From: Haloferax mediterranei ATCC 33500
GTDB lineage: Archaea; Halobacteriota; Halobacteria; Halobacteriales; Haloferacaceae
Direction: 5' to 3'
DNA length: 64,000 nucleotides
Assembly: GCF_000306765.2 (NCBI RefSeq)
Contig: NC_017941.2
Coordinates: 310,001-374,000, forward strand
Shown here: piece by piece, positions 30,807 through 39,038 of the stretch
Numbering within the stretch: position 1 is the first letter of the stretch
How the letters are laid out: each line of letters begins with the position of its first letter
Notes under the pieces: generated by a model
What the model was told of the DNA's origin: nothing
Database searches by the model: none
Seen by the model: the letters and a program-made list of their open reading frames with translations, nothing else
Program-made: the position numbers and the translations under genes

Positions 30807-31602
30807 ACTCGACATCGCATCGTTCGAGTTCTCGCGGCGGCGACGCGGTATCGTCATCGTCAGCGCGCTGCTCGTCGCGACGGTCGGGCTCACCATCGCG
30901 GTCTTTCCGTCGTTCGGGCAGTCGGATATCGACTTCACCGAACTACTAGAGTCGTATCCGGAGGAATTTCGGACGGCCTTCGTCGGGAGCGTCACGGACC
31001 TCTCTTCTCTGGAGGGATATCTCGTCGTCGAACTCTACCAACTCGTCTGGTTGCTCATCGTCGGGAGCTACTTCGCCTACGCGGCGGGGTCGCTCATCGC
31101 GGGCGAGGTCGAGCGCCAGTCGGCTGAACTCGTCCTCGTTCGCCCGGTCTCGCGCACCCGGTTCGTCGTGGGAAAGTTCCTCGCGATGCTTCCCGCAGTC
31201 GCATTCGTCGATTTCGTCGTCTTCGCGGCCGTCGTCTTCGGTGCTGGCCTCATCGACGAGGAGATTCACCTCACCCAACTCCTCATGGTCCACGGGGTCG
31301 GTGGTCTCTACCTCGTCGCGTGCGTCGCCATCGGTCTCCTCGCTTCGGCGTTCTTCCAGCGGGTTCGCCGGGCGCAAGGGACCGCCATCGGCGTCGTCTT
31401 CGGGTCGTTTCTCCTCGACTCGTTGACGCTCGATACCGATTACGAGTTCCTCGGGTCGCTCTCGCTCACCCGCTACATCGACCCGGGCGAACTCCTCGTC
31501 GCCGGTGACGTAGATTGGGGTGGCGTCGCTATCCTTCTCACTGCGACGTGCGTGCTCGTGGTCCTCGCGGCCGAGGTGTTCGAACGCCACGACTTGTCGT
31601 AG
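30799..31602 (+). CDS. ABC-2 type transporter permease
   Basis: 267 residues with about six membrane helices: FSRRRRGIVIVSALLVATVGLTIAVF first, then LYQLVWLLIVGSYFAYAAGSLIAG, LAMLPAVAFVDFVVFAAVVFGAGL, GLYLVACVAIGLLASAFF, GTAIGVVFGSFLLDSL and VAILLTATCVLVVLAAEVF. The motif AGEVERQSAELVLVRPVSR is typical of ABC-2 permeases. It overlaps the upstream ATPase gene, so the two form one exporter; the substrate is unknown. Confidence 0.9.
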   Translation: MRELDIASFEFSRRRRGIVIVSALLVATVGLTIAVFPSFGQSDIDFTELLESYPEEFRTAFVGSVTDLSSLEGYLVVELYQLVWLLIVGSYFAYAAGSLIAGEVERQSAELVLVRPVSRTRFVVGKFLAMLPAVAFVDFVVFAAVVFGAGLIDEEIHLTQLLMVHGVGGLYLVACVAIGLLASAFFQRVRRAQGTAIGVVFGSFLLDSLTLDTDYEFLGSLSLTRYIDPGELLVAGDVDWGGVAILLTATCVLVVLAAEVFERHDLS

Positions 31603-31678
31603 CCGGGGTCGAACCGGTTCGTAAACAGATGTGTCGCCTCGCCCCCGACCTTTTACTCTGCAGACACGTATCCTCTCC

Positions 31679-32695
31679 ATGCATCTCTACGCAGCAGCAA
31701 ATGGTGCGGTCCTCTCGGTCACCGGGACCCTAGATAACCCGCAAACCAACTCGCTGGACGACCTGCAGACCACTCGACGTCTCGACGAACACCGTATCGA
31801 GTGCATCGCCGCCGACCCACGAGAACCGCATCGGGCCTTCTGCGGCACCTTCGATGCAGGACTATTCCGGACGAGAGACGGTGGTGATACGTGGCACTCA
31901 GTGGGGGAAGACACCGTTCTGGAGTCGGTGACGAGCCTCGCTATCTCCCCCACCGACCCCGACGTGGTCTACACCGGAAGCGAACCATCGGCTGTGTTCA
32001 GGTCGGTTGACGGGGGTGAGACGTGGACTGAACTTCCTCCACTCTCGGACCTCGAATCATCGTCAATGTGGGCGTTCCCGCCGCGGCCACACACCCACCA
32101 TGCGCGTTGGATCGAAATGGACCCGACGGACCCCGATAGGCTCTTCGTTGCAATCGAAGCGGGCGCGCTCGTCCGGTCGCTTGATGGCGGCGAGACGTGG
32201 CAGGACCGCGTGCCGTCGAGTAAGCGAGACGTTCACTCGATGACGACACATCCCGACAAGCCGGGACACGTCTGGGTTGCCGCGGGCGACGGCTACGCCG
32301 AGAGTAACGATGGCGGGAAAACGTGGACGACGCCGACAGAAGGACTCGGCCATGGCTACTGCTGGAGCGTCGTCGTCGACTCGGGGGACCCCGATTCGGC
32401 CCTCGTGACTGCCGCGAGCAGCGCGATGCGCGCCCACTCGGTCGAGACTGCTGAGACCTTCCTCTACCGCCGCCACGACGACGAGCCGTGGGAACGCCTC
32501 GACGAGACTGGCCTTCCGACCGGCACCGGCGTCACGCGCGCCGTCTTGGCTGCCGGACAGGCCGCGGGCGAGTGTTACGCCGTGAACGACCGCGGCCTCT
32601 ACCGAACGACCGATTTCGGCGATTCGTGGAGCCGACTCGATATTCCGTGGCCGGGGGAGCGACAGACTGCGTCGGGACTTGCGGTTGTCGAGTAG
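31679..32695 (+). CDS. BNR/Asp-box repeat beta-propeller protein
   Basis: 338 residues, no signal peptide. Asp-box repeats recur with the pattern S-x-D-x-G-x-T-W: TRDGGDTW, SVDGGETW, SLDGGETW, SNDGGKTW, each about 45-50 residues apart, and a final TDFGDSW. This predicts a six- or seven-bladed propeller of the sialidase/Ycf48/VPS10 type. Function unknown; glycosidase residues are not evident. The start at 31679 (MHLYAAANGAV) follows a TATA-like ttttactct about 27 bp upstream. Confidence 0.85.
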   Translation: MHLYAAANGAVLSVTGTLDNPQTNSLDDLQTTRRLDEHRIECIAADPREPHRAFCGTFDAGLFRTRDGGDTWHSVGEDTVLESVTSLAISPTDPDVVYTGSEPSAVFRSVDGGETWTELPPLSDLESSSMWAFPPRPHTHHARWIEMDPTDPDRLFVAIEAGALVRSLDGGETWQDRVPSSKRDVHSMTTHPDKPGHVWVAAGDGYAESNDGGKTWTTPTEGLGHGYCWSVVVDSGDPDSALVTAASSAMRAHSVETAETFLYRRHDDEPWERLDETGLPTGTGVTRAVLAAGQAAGECYAVNDRGLYRTTDFGDSWSRLDIPWPGERQTASGLAVVE

Positions 32696-32777
32696 GCCAG
32701 ATGTGGTCGATTGCCGAGTCGGTTCGTTCGCCGTCCGAAGCGAGAAGATTCATGAGTCGTCGCGCCAACGCCCGATT

Positions 32778-33860
32778 ATGTACGATTTCGCCGTCGTCGG
32801 CGTCGGTCCCGCCGGTGCGCGGTTCGCTCGCCGCGCGGCCGAGGCGGGTTACGACGTGCTCGCACTGGAGAAAGGCGAGGTCGGGACGCCCCTCGCGTGC
32901 TCCGGCCACGTTAGCACCGATATCTGGGACTACGTCCCCGACGAGGCGCGTGACCACCTCTTTCAGAATCGCATCTACGGGGCCGACTTCCACGTCGGCG
33001 GCCCGAACTCGAAGGCCTACCCGTTCTACAAACAGTCCGAAGTCTCGAACGTCATCGACCGCGTCGAACTCGACCGGACGCTCGCCGACTGCGCCCGCGA
33101 GGCCGGTGCGGACGTTCGTGAGGGCTACACCGTCACCGCAATCGACGAACTCGATGACCGGGTTCGGCTGACAGTCAGCGTGGCCGGCGAGGCCGGGACC
33201 GTCTCCTTCGAGGCGAAGATGGTCGCGGGTTGTGACGGCCCGACCTCTCGGGTCCGCCGGTCGCTCGACCTTCCCGAACCGACAGAGACGCTCCACGGCG
33301 TCCTCGCCTTCGACCCCGAACCGGACGATGGCGACTTCGTTGACGTTCACCTCACGGTCCCGCGCTTTTTCGCGTGGCGCATCCCGCGCGGTGATGCGGG
33401 CGTCGAGTACGGTCTCGCCGCTCCGCCGGGTGCGGAAGTCAACGAGATGTTCGACGTGCTCACGAACACCTACGACGTGGAGACGGAGCACTTCTGTTCC
33501 GGCGCAATTCCTATCGGCCCTCCGGACCGAACGACGACCCGACGGGCGTTCCTCATCGGCGACGCCGCCGCACAGACAAAGCCCTTTACCGGCGGCGGCA
33601 TCCTCTATGGGATGACGTCCGCGGACCACGCAGCCGCGGTCATCGACCCCGACGACCCGGAGACACTCGCCGACTACGAGGAGGCGTGGCGCGACACGCT
33701 CTCCAGAGAGATTCGACTCGGCCACCTCGTGCGCAAGTGCTACTCGTTCCCCGAGTGGCTCCAGCACGTCGGACTCCGGGGGCTGTCGGGTGAAATCGGC
33801 GTTCACATGGACAAACCGAGTTCGTTCTTCTCGCGTGAACACCTGAAGAAGTTGTTCTGA
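32778..33860 (+). CDS. Geranylgeranyl reductase family FAD-dependent oxidoreductase
   Basis: 360 residues. The FAD dinucleotide fold VVGVGPAGARFARRAAEAGYDVLALEKGE is at the N-terminus and AGCDGPTSRVRRSL and LIGDAAAQTKPFTGGGILYGMTSADHAA follow. The ACSGHVS segment after residue 35 matches geranylgeranyl reductases, which saturate isoprenoid chains of archaeal lipids. Another paralogue is expected elsewhere in a haloarchaeon, so the exact substrate is uncertain. I chose the ATG at 32778 (MYDFAVVGVG). Confidence 0.88.
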   Translation: MYDFAVVGVGPAGARFARRAAEAGYDVLALEKGEVGTPLACSGHVSTDIWDYVPDEARDHLFQNRIYGADFHVGGPNSKAYPFYKQSEVSNVIDRVELDRTLADCAREAGADVREGYTVTAIDELDDRVRLTVSVAGEAGTVSFEAKMVAGCDGPTSRVRRSLDLPEPTETLHGVLAFDPEPDDGDFVDVHLTVPRFFAWRIPRGDAGVEYGLAAPPGAEVNEMFDVLTNTYDVETEHFCSGAIPIGPPDRTTTRRAFLIGDAAAQTKPFTGGGILYGMTSADHAAAVIDPDDPETLADYEEAWRDTLSREIRLGHLVRKCYSFPEWLQHVGLRGLSGEIGVHMDKPSSFFSREHLKKLF

Positions 33861-33893
33861 GGACGAGACGGGGGCGTTTCCCCTCGTCGGTTC

Positions 33894-35033
33894 CTATTCC
33901 TCCGATTCCAGATACGCCGGAATCCGCGCCGAGCGGGCGCTCCCCTCGACAAACGGCAGCGTCGCGCGAGTCACTGGAACCTGCTCACCATCGACGACGA
34001 CTGCGAGTTCGTCGGTGTCGAGGTCGTAACCGACGAGCGCGAACCCGATGGTCGACCCGACGACCGGGGCGTCGACGGCACGAGTGACGGTCCCGACCGA
34101 GTCGCCGTCGGCGAGCACGTCAGCCCCCGTTTCTGGGAGCACACCCTCCGGGAGCGAACCAGTTCCCGCTTCCGGACGTTCGTCGGCGCGGAAGCCGACG
34201 AGACGGCGCGAGGGCTGGCCGCGGTTTTCGACCTTCGAGACGACCTCTTGGCCGACGAAACAGCCCTTATCGAAGTCGATTGCGTGACGGAGACCGACGA
34301 CGTTCGGCACGTTTCCGCGCAGTTCCGTCTCGAAAAGTGGCGTTCCGGCCTCAGCGGTGAGACTGTCCCACGTCTGGTAGCCGAGAGGAATCGCCGGGTT
34401 GCCGTAGAGCAGCAGCGCCTCGAACACGTCTTCGGCATCCTGTGCCCGGCAGATGAGGTCGTAGCCCTCCTCACCGGTGGGGTTGTCGGAGGCGACGACA
34501 GTCACACCGAGTTCACCGCCGATAGAGCCGCGGACGAAGGACAATTCGGGTTCGGGCGCACCCGCGCCGGAGAGGATGCTCGCGACTTTCTCGGTCGACT
34601 GCGGGCCGTGGACGCCGAAGACGCCGAACTCGTCGGAGGCGTCGCGGATGCGGACGCGCTGGAGGAACGTCTTCGAGCGCCATTCCTCGACGAGCGGCTC
34701 CGCGCGGTCCCGCGGCGTAAAGAGCAGCAGTCGCTCGCCGGCGTTGTAGATGTACAACTCTGTCTCGATTCGGCCGTCAGGGTCGAGCAGAAGCGCGTAG
34801 ACGCCCTCTCCATCTTCTGCCGGAACGGTGTTCGTCACGGCGTTGTCGACGTACTCGATTCGGTCTTCGCCCTCGACGACGACGACGCCGTAGCCGTGTT
34901 CGATGACCCCGACACCGTTGCGGACGGCGCGATGTGTCCGCTCGGGACGACCGTAGTTGCTTACGACTTCGACTCCGCCGCGCGTCTCGAACGTCGCACC
35001 GTGGGCCTCGTGAATATCGGCGACGAGTGTCAT
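33894..35033 (-). CDS. GcvT/YgfZ-like folate-binding protein
   Basis: 379 residues. The signature DKGCFVGQEVVSKVENRGQ (about 249-267) is the YgfZ/IBA57 motif, and the ends show GcvT-type folate-binding domain features (start VADIHEAHGATFETRGGVEVVSNYG). It is likely a tetrahydrofolate-dependent protein that supports Fe-S cluster enzymes, rather than the glycine cleavage T protein, although databases often name it aminomethyltransferase. I chose the ATG at 35033 (MTLVADIHEAHG). Confidence 0.85.
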   Translation of the reverse strand: MTLVADIHEAHGATFETRGGVEVVSNYGRPERTHRAVRNGVGVIEHGYGVVVVEGEDRIEYVDNAVTNTVPAEDGEGVYALLLDPDGRIETELYIYNAGERLLLFTPRDRAEPLVEEWRSKTFLQRVRIRDASDEFGVFGVHGPQSTEKVASILSGAGAPEPELSFVRGSIGGELGVTVVASDNPTGEEGYDLICRAQDAEDVFEALLLYGNPAIPLGYQTWDSLTAEAGTPLFETELRGNVPNVVGLRHAIDFDKGCFVGQEVVSKVENRGQPSRRLVGFRADERPEAGTGSLPEGVLPETGADVLADGDSVGTVTRAVDAPVVGSTIGFALVGYDLDTDELAVVVDGEQVPVTRATLPFVEGSARSARIPAYLESEE

Positions 35034-35137
35034 TACTCCCCGTTTTGATTTCAGCGCGTAAAACCCTCCCACTCGCGGTCGAGACACCCGGTTTCGCGCG
35101 GGCGTCTCGCGAGTGGTGTCGAACCCGGCTCAGAGTG

Positions 35138-35446
35138 TTACAGTCCGAGTCGGCCGCGGAGTCGGTCGAACAGCGACTCATCGTCTTCGATGTCTTCGCT
35201 GGGGTCCGGAACGACGCGCTCGTCCGGGTGGATGAGCACCCGCGTTTGTGACTCTTCGACCACGATGAGGTTCTCTCCTTTGAGCGCCGACAGCGCCTCT
35301 TCGATGGTGTCGATGTCGGCGTCGACGGCAGCCCGGAGTTCGAATACCGTCATTCCCTCGTCGTGGCGGTCGACGAGCGCGTCGAGCACCGCGACCTCGA
35401 TGTCGCGGCGATTCCGAAACTCCCGCCTCGCTCTCATAGCCGACAT
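35138..35446 (-). CDS. Winged-helix protein (DUF6432-like)
   Basis: 102 residues. The middle (DIEVAVLDALVDRHDEGMTVFELRAAVDADIDTIEEALSALKGENLIVVEESQ) reads as a winged helix-turn-helix. An acidic linker and a basic tail (DRLRGRLGL) end the protein. It could be a regulator. The start at 35446 has a GGAGG 9-11 nt upstream (in caggaggcg); a start 9 bp further in is possible. Confidence 0.78.
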   Translation of the reverse strand: MSAMRARREFRNRRDIEVAVLDALVDRHDEGMTVFELRAAVDADIDTIEEALSALKGENLIVVEESQTRVLIHPDERVVPDPSEDIEDDESLFDRLRGRLGL

Positions 35447-35541
35447 ATCGTTCGCCTCCTGTTTACCTGTACCGACCGTCTGACGGGCGTCCGACAGGCA
35501 GGGGGTACCTTTTTGTTCCCGAATCCCGGAATCCTCGCGTA

Positions 35542-36498
35542 ATGGGACTTACTTGCCGTCTTCTCGGGCACTCCTACGGAGATTCCGAGACGGAACGGGA
35601 GCGCGAGGAACGCGGCGACGAGGTGGTCGTGTCGATTCGAGAACTACAAGTCTGCACGCGGTGCGGACAAGAACAGGTAATCAGCGAGAACAAGGAGGTG
35701 ACCGCTATTCGGACCCCCGAAGAACTCGGGATGACGGAAGGTGAAGCCGAAACAGCGGCAGCGGGATTCGAACCTGCAAACCCGATGCCGGGCACTGACG
35801 AGGCCGACAGCCCGGATATCGAGACAGCGCCGGACCCGGAGACGGAGACCGGAGCAGGAGCGGGTACCGAAGCAGAAGCCGAAGTACAGTCGACGGGGGA
35901 CCACCCGACAGCCGACGAGACGCCCGACGCTGAGGAGGCGGACGCCGTCGACGCGCCGCCGGTCACCGACGACGCCATCATCCTCGGCGAGGACGAGGAA
36001 GAGTCGGTCCAGCGCGACCGGACGCAGTGGCCCGACGAGGTCGACGAGGTCGAAACCGACGACCCGATGCCCGAGACGCCCGTTGAGGGCGACGACGCAG
36101 AGTTCATCGACGCGGACGCCGAAGTGGACGAGACCGACGCAGCACCTGAACAGACCCGCAAGCGCGGCGCGTGGCCGGACCCGCCGGGCGAAGACGAAGG
36201 ATGGGACGCGGAACCGGACGACGGCGAGCCTGTCTCCGTCTCTTTCGGCGGCGGTCTGGCGCCGGAGGGCAACGGGTCCACAGCACCCGAGTCGAACGGC
36301 CAGTACATCGACGCCGAAAGCGAAGACGACTTCGTCCGCGCTGACGAGACGAACGTCGCGAGCGAAGCGCCCGACGAAGCAATCGAGTACTACTGCCCGA
36401 ACTGCGGGCATGCTCGCGGCGCGTCAGCCTCATCGATGCGCGCGGGCGACATCTGCCCCGAGTGTAAAAAAGGGTACATCGCAGAGCGGGAATCCTGA
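35542..36498 (+). CDS. Acidic protein with terminal zinc ribbons (DUF7093-like)
   Basis: 318 residues. The N-terminus MGLTCRLLGHSYGDSE with CTRCGQ about 25 residues later gives a first Cys site; the C-terminus has CPNCGHARGASASSMRAGDICPECKKGYI, a clear zinc ribbon. The 200 residues between are mostly Asp, Glu, Pro and Ala and probably disordered. The fold resembles a two-ended adaptor. No function assigned. A TATA-like ctttttg (35510-35516) lies about 27 bp upstream of the ATG. Confidence 0.8.
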   Translation: MGLTCRLLGHSYGDSETEREREERGDEVVVSIRELQVCTRCGQEQVISENKEVTAIRTPEELGMTEGEAETAAAGFEPANPMPGTDEADSPDIETAPDPETETGAGAGTEAEAEVQSTGDHPTADETPDAEEADAVDAPPVTDDAIILGEDEEESVQRDRTQWPDEVDEVETDDPMPETPVEGDDAEFIDADAEVDETDAAPEQTRKRGAWPDPPGEDEGWDAEPDDGEPVSVSFGGGLAPEGNGSTAPESNGQYIDAESEDDFVRADETNVASEAPDEAIEYYCPNCGHARGASASSMRAGDICPECKKGYIAERES

Positions 36499-36568
36499 CC
36501 GCGCCACGCCGTCGCAGGCGTTGCAGAGTCACGAAACAGGTAAACCATCCCCTGTCGAAAAGGCGTCC

Positions 36569-36949
36569 ATGAAGGAGTACAAGATGCGTCGTGGGGAGAC
36601 GCTCGAAGAACGAATCCCCGACATGGAAGCGACCGTCGAGGACTACTTCGGTTCGATTACGGGAACTGAAGAGTACAAAGGAAGCGAACTGTACGTCATC
36701 GACGAACCCGAAAACCCCGTGTTCAAGCGCGTCGTCGCCGGGGCCGTCGAGTACAGCGGAAAGAAGGACAAACTCGCAGTCAACTTCGAAGAAGCTGACC
36801 CGGCGGATCTGGCTCCTGAGGACCTCGAAGCCGCTGGCGAAGCCGTCAGCGCGAAAAACGACTTCCTGCTCGAAGCGACGGGTCGCGATGCGAAGTCGCG
36901 CCGCAACTCGATGAAACGCGCAGTCGAAGACGACTCACCTGACTTCTGA
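36569..36949 (+). CDS. DUF5611-like conserved haloarchaeal protein
   Basis: 126 residues, acidic and soluble: MKEYKMRRGETLEERIPDME, then an alpha/beta core YVIDEPENPVFKRVVAGAVEYSGKKDKLAVNFEE and a basic tail GRDAKSRRNSMKRAVEDD. No motif known to me gives a function. I chose the ATG at 36569; the much longer upstream frame is the +2 shadow of the previous gene. Confidence 0.75.
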   Translation: MKEYKMRRGETLEERIPDMEATVEDYFGSITGTEEYKGSELYVIDEPENPVFKRVVAGAVEYSGKKDKLAVNFEEADPADLAPEDLEAAGEAVSAKNDFLLEATGRDAKSRRNSMKRAVEDDSPDF

Positions 36950-37165
36950 GTCACCTGTAGCGCGATTCGGTTTTCTTGCAGGCTGTTCTCTGAGTAGCCA
37001 CACCACCGATTCGAATGGGATGACTGATTCGGACCTGTTTGCCAGCTATCGGATGACGCCCTCTACCCAGCGGAAACTACATGATGCTACCATTCGACAC
37101 ACCGCCTGTGAGCGACTGCAAACCGTAGCAAGACGAATTTTTATTTCGAATTTGAGTAAAAACTC

Positions 37166-37188
37166 CCGGCACGGTTAAGTGATGCCGG
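37166..37188 (+). promoter_or_regulatory. Inverted repeat straddling the uspA TATA box
   Basis: ccggca (37166-37171) and tgccgg (37183-37188) flank an 11-bp core cggttaagtga that contains the TATA-like ggttaagt (37173-37180), whose centre lies 27 bp before the ATG at 37204. A factor binding the repeat would block TBP access. This is seen in sequence; repression is inferred. Confidence 0.45.
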
Positions 37189-37203
37189 TTCGAACCCTGT
37201 GGT

Positions 37204-37662
37204 ATGGCTATCGAAACTATCTTGCTCGCCGTTGGCGCGAGCGATGCGGACCGACTCGACAGACTCGCCGAAGAGAGTATCGACGTTGCGGGCCCGACCG
37301 GTGCGACGGTCGTCATCGGTCACGTCTTCACGAAAGCGGAGTACAACGACGCGCTCGACAACCTCGACTTCGACGTTACTGCCGAGGAAGTCTCGGGAGA
37401 TGACGTCGCGCGGCGACACGCGACCGTCCGCGACCTCGTCCGTCGATTCGACGACGCAGGCGTCAGCTACGAGATTCGCGGTCCAGTCGGCGACCACGGT
37501 GAGAAACTCATCGAACTCGCAGGCGAAGTCGACGCTGACCGGCTCATCGTCGGTGGTCGAAAGCGCTCACCAGCCGGTAAGGCTGTTTTCGGGAGTCTCG
37601 CACAGGAAGTCATGCTCAAATCTCCGTGCCCCGTCACGTTCGTCCGCGCGGACACGAAATAG
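37204..37662 (+). CDS. Universal stress protein family (UspA)
   Basis: 152 residues. N-terminal beta strand IETILLAVGASDADRLDRL and the ATP-binding signature GGRKRSPAGKAVFGSLAQEVMLKSPCPVTFV, of the form G-x2-G-x9-G-S/T, at about 118-148. The protein probably binds ATP and dimerises. The promoter TATA element is centred 27 bp before the ATG, giving a leaderless mRNA. Confidence 0.92.
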   Translation: MAIETILLAVGASDADRLDRLAEESIDVAGPTGATVVIGHVFTKAEYNDALDNLDFDVTAEEVSGDDVARRHATVRDLVRRFDDAGVSYEIRGPVGDHGEKLIELAGEVDADRLIVGGRKRSPAGKAVFGSLAQEVMLKSPCPVTFVRADTK

Positions 37663-37764
37663 ACACCGTCTAAATGTTCTCTCGCGGGTAGCGATATCCC
37701 TTCGTCCGTTGTTACCGGATTCACGGTTGTCCATAGGCCATTCTACCCCACATCTCCAGCGAAT

Positions 37765-37837
37765 CCTATCGAATAGGTAACTAATAATCTGTTACCAACT
37801 CACGAGTAAATCTGTGTAAAATCCCGCTTAGTTAAGT
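37765..37837 (+). promoter_or_regulatory. Putative glucokinase promoter and operator
   Basis: TATA-like gcttagttaag at 37827-37837 lies about 26-30 bp before the ATG codons at 37853 and 37862. Upstream, ggtaac (37776-37781) and gttacc (37791-37796) form an inverted repeat, cctat/atagg (37765-37777) another, and a third gttacc stands alone at 37711-37716. These may be binding sites for a sugar-responsive regulator. Confidence 0.35.
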
Positions 37838-37861
37838 GGAGGGCGCATCCCTATGGGAATA

Positions 37862-38830
37862 ATGGCGTACTACGTGGGCGTCGACCTGGGGGCGACAAAC
37901 GTCCGTTCGGTGGTTGCCGACGACGAGGGAACAGTCCTCGGGCAGTCCCGTGATAGAACTCCACGCGGGCCGACAGGTATCGCAGTTACCGAGGCAGTGC
38001 TCGGCGTCGTCCGTGAGGCATGTGACGAAGCGGGTATCGACCCGAGCGAGGCAGTTGCCGCCGGTATCGGCGCGATTGGTCCGCTCGACTTGGCTGAGGG
38101 TGCAGTCGAGAACCCGGCGAACCTCCCGGACACCATCGACCGGATTCCGTTGACCGGTCCGATTTCGGTGCTCCTCGATACGGACGAAGTGTACCTCCAC
38201 AACGACACCAACGCCGGCGTCATCGGCGAGCGGTTCCACTCGGACCGGAACCCCGACGATATGGTGTATCTCACTATCTCCTCCGGTATCGGTGCGGGTG
38301 TCTGTGTGGACGGGCACATCATCGATGGGTGGGACGGCAACGCCGGTGAAGTCGGTCACATGACGCTCGACCCCCATGGCTTCATGACGTGTGGGTGTGG
38401 TCACGACGGACACTGGGAGGGCTACTGTTCGGGGAACAACATCCCGAAATACGCCCGCGAACTTCACGAAGAAGACCCCGTCGAAACCGCGTTGCCGGTA
38501 GAAAACCCGACGTTCTCCGCAGTGGACGTGTTCGAACACGCTGGCAAGGACGACTTCGCCGACCACGTCATCAGCCAACTGGGCCACTGGAACGCGATGG
38601 GCGTCGCCAATATCGTTCACGCGTACGCCCCGCTTATCATCTACGTCGGCGGCGCAGTCGCACTCAACAACCCCGACTTGGTGTTGGACCCAATCCGAGA
38701 ACAGATGAGCAACATGGTTATGTCGAACATTCCTGAGATTCAACTCACGACGCTCGGCGACGAAGTGGTCGTCGAGGGTGCACTCGCAAGTGCGATGACC
38801 GCTGGGACCGGAGACCGCTCACGGCTGTAA
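37862..38830 (+). CDS. ROK family sugar kinase, probable glucokinase
   Basis: 322 residues. The phosphate-binding motif GVDLGATNVRSVV lies at the N-terminus, HNDTNAGVIGER and TISSGIGAGVCVDGHI follow, and the zinc motif reads GHMTLDPHGFMTCGCGHDGHWEGYCSG. The third Cys of the usual CxCGxxGC zinc site is His here. A ROK kinase of this type phosphorylates glucose with ATP in haloarchaea. I chose the ATG at 37862 (MAYYVGVDLG) by the TATA distance; 37853 adds MGI. Its last 28 bp lie in the first unit of a 59-bp tandem array. Confidence 0.85.
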   Translation: MAYYVGVDLGATNVRSVVADDEGTVLGQSRDRTPRGPTGIAVTEAVLGVVREACDEAGIDPSEAVAAGIGAIGPLDLAEGAVENPANLPDTIDRIPLTGPISVLLDTDEVYLHNDTNAGVIGERFHSDRNPDDMVYLTISSGIGAGVCVDGHIIDGWDGNAGEVGHMTLDPHGFMTCGCGHDGHWEGYCSGNNIPKYARELHEEDPVETALPVENPTFSAVDVFEHAGKDDFADHVISQLGHWNAMGVANIVHAYAPLIIYVGGAVALNNPDLVLDPIREQMSNMVMSNIPEIQLTTLGDEVVVEGALASAMTAGTGDRSRL

Positions 38831-39038
38831 GGCCGTGAGAACGCAACGGTCGCAGCGTTGGTGGGACCGGAGACCGTTCGCGGTTGTAAGGCCGTGAGAA
38901 CGCAACGGTCGCAGCGTTGGTGGGACCGGAGACCGTTCGCGGTTGTAAGGCCGTGAGAACGCAACGGTCGCAGCGTTGGTGGGACCGGAGACCGTTCGCG
39001 GTTGTAAGGCCGTGAGAACGCAACAGTTGTAGCGTTGG
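38803..39038. repeat. Four tandem 59-bp repeats with a terminator-like hairpin
   Basis: Units begin at 38803, 38862, 38921 and 38980, each starting tgggaccggagacc and ending cagcgttgg (units 1-3) or tagcgttgg (unit 4). A partial fifth follows. Unit 1 contains ctcacggc/gccgtgag, a perfect 8-bp hairpin with a 6-nt loop that includes the stop codon of the kinase gene; units 2 to 4 carry ttcgcggt, so this hairpin keeps only G-T pairs and is weaker. The array looks like amplification of the gene end plus its terminator. Confidence 0.85.

Noticed and set aside
38803..39038. CRISPR array
   Set aside because: The 59-bp units are contiguous, without unique spacers, and begin inside the kinase gene; there are no cas genes in the window.
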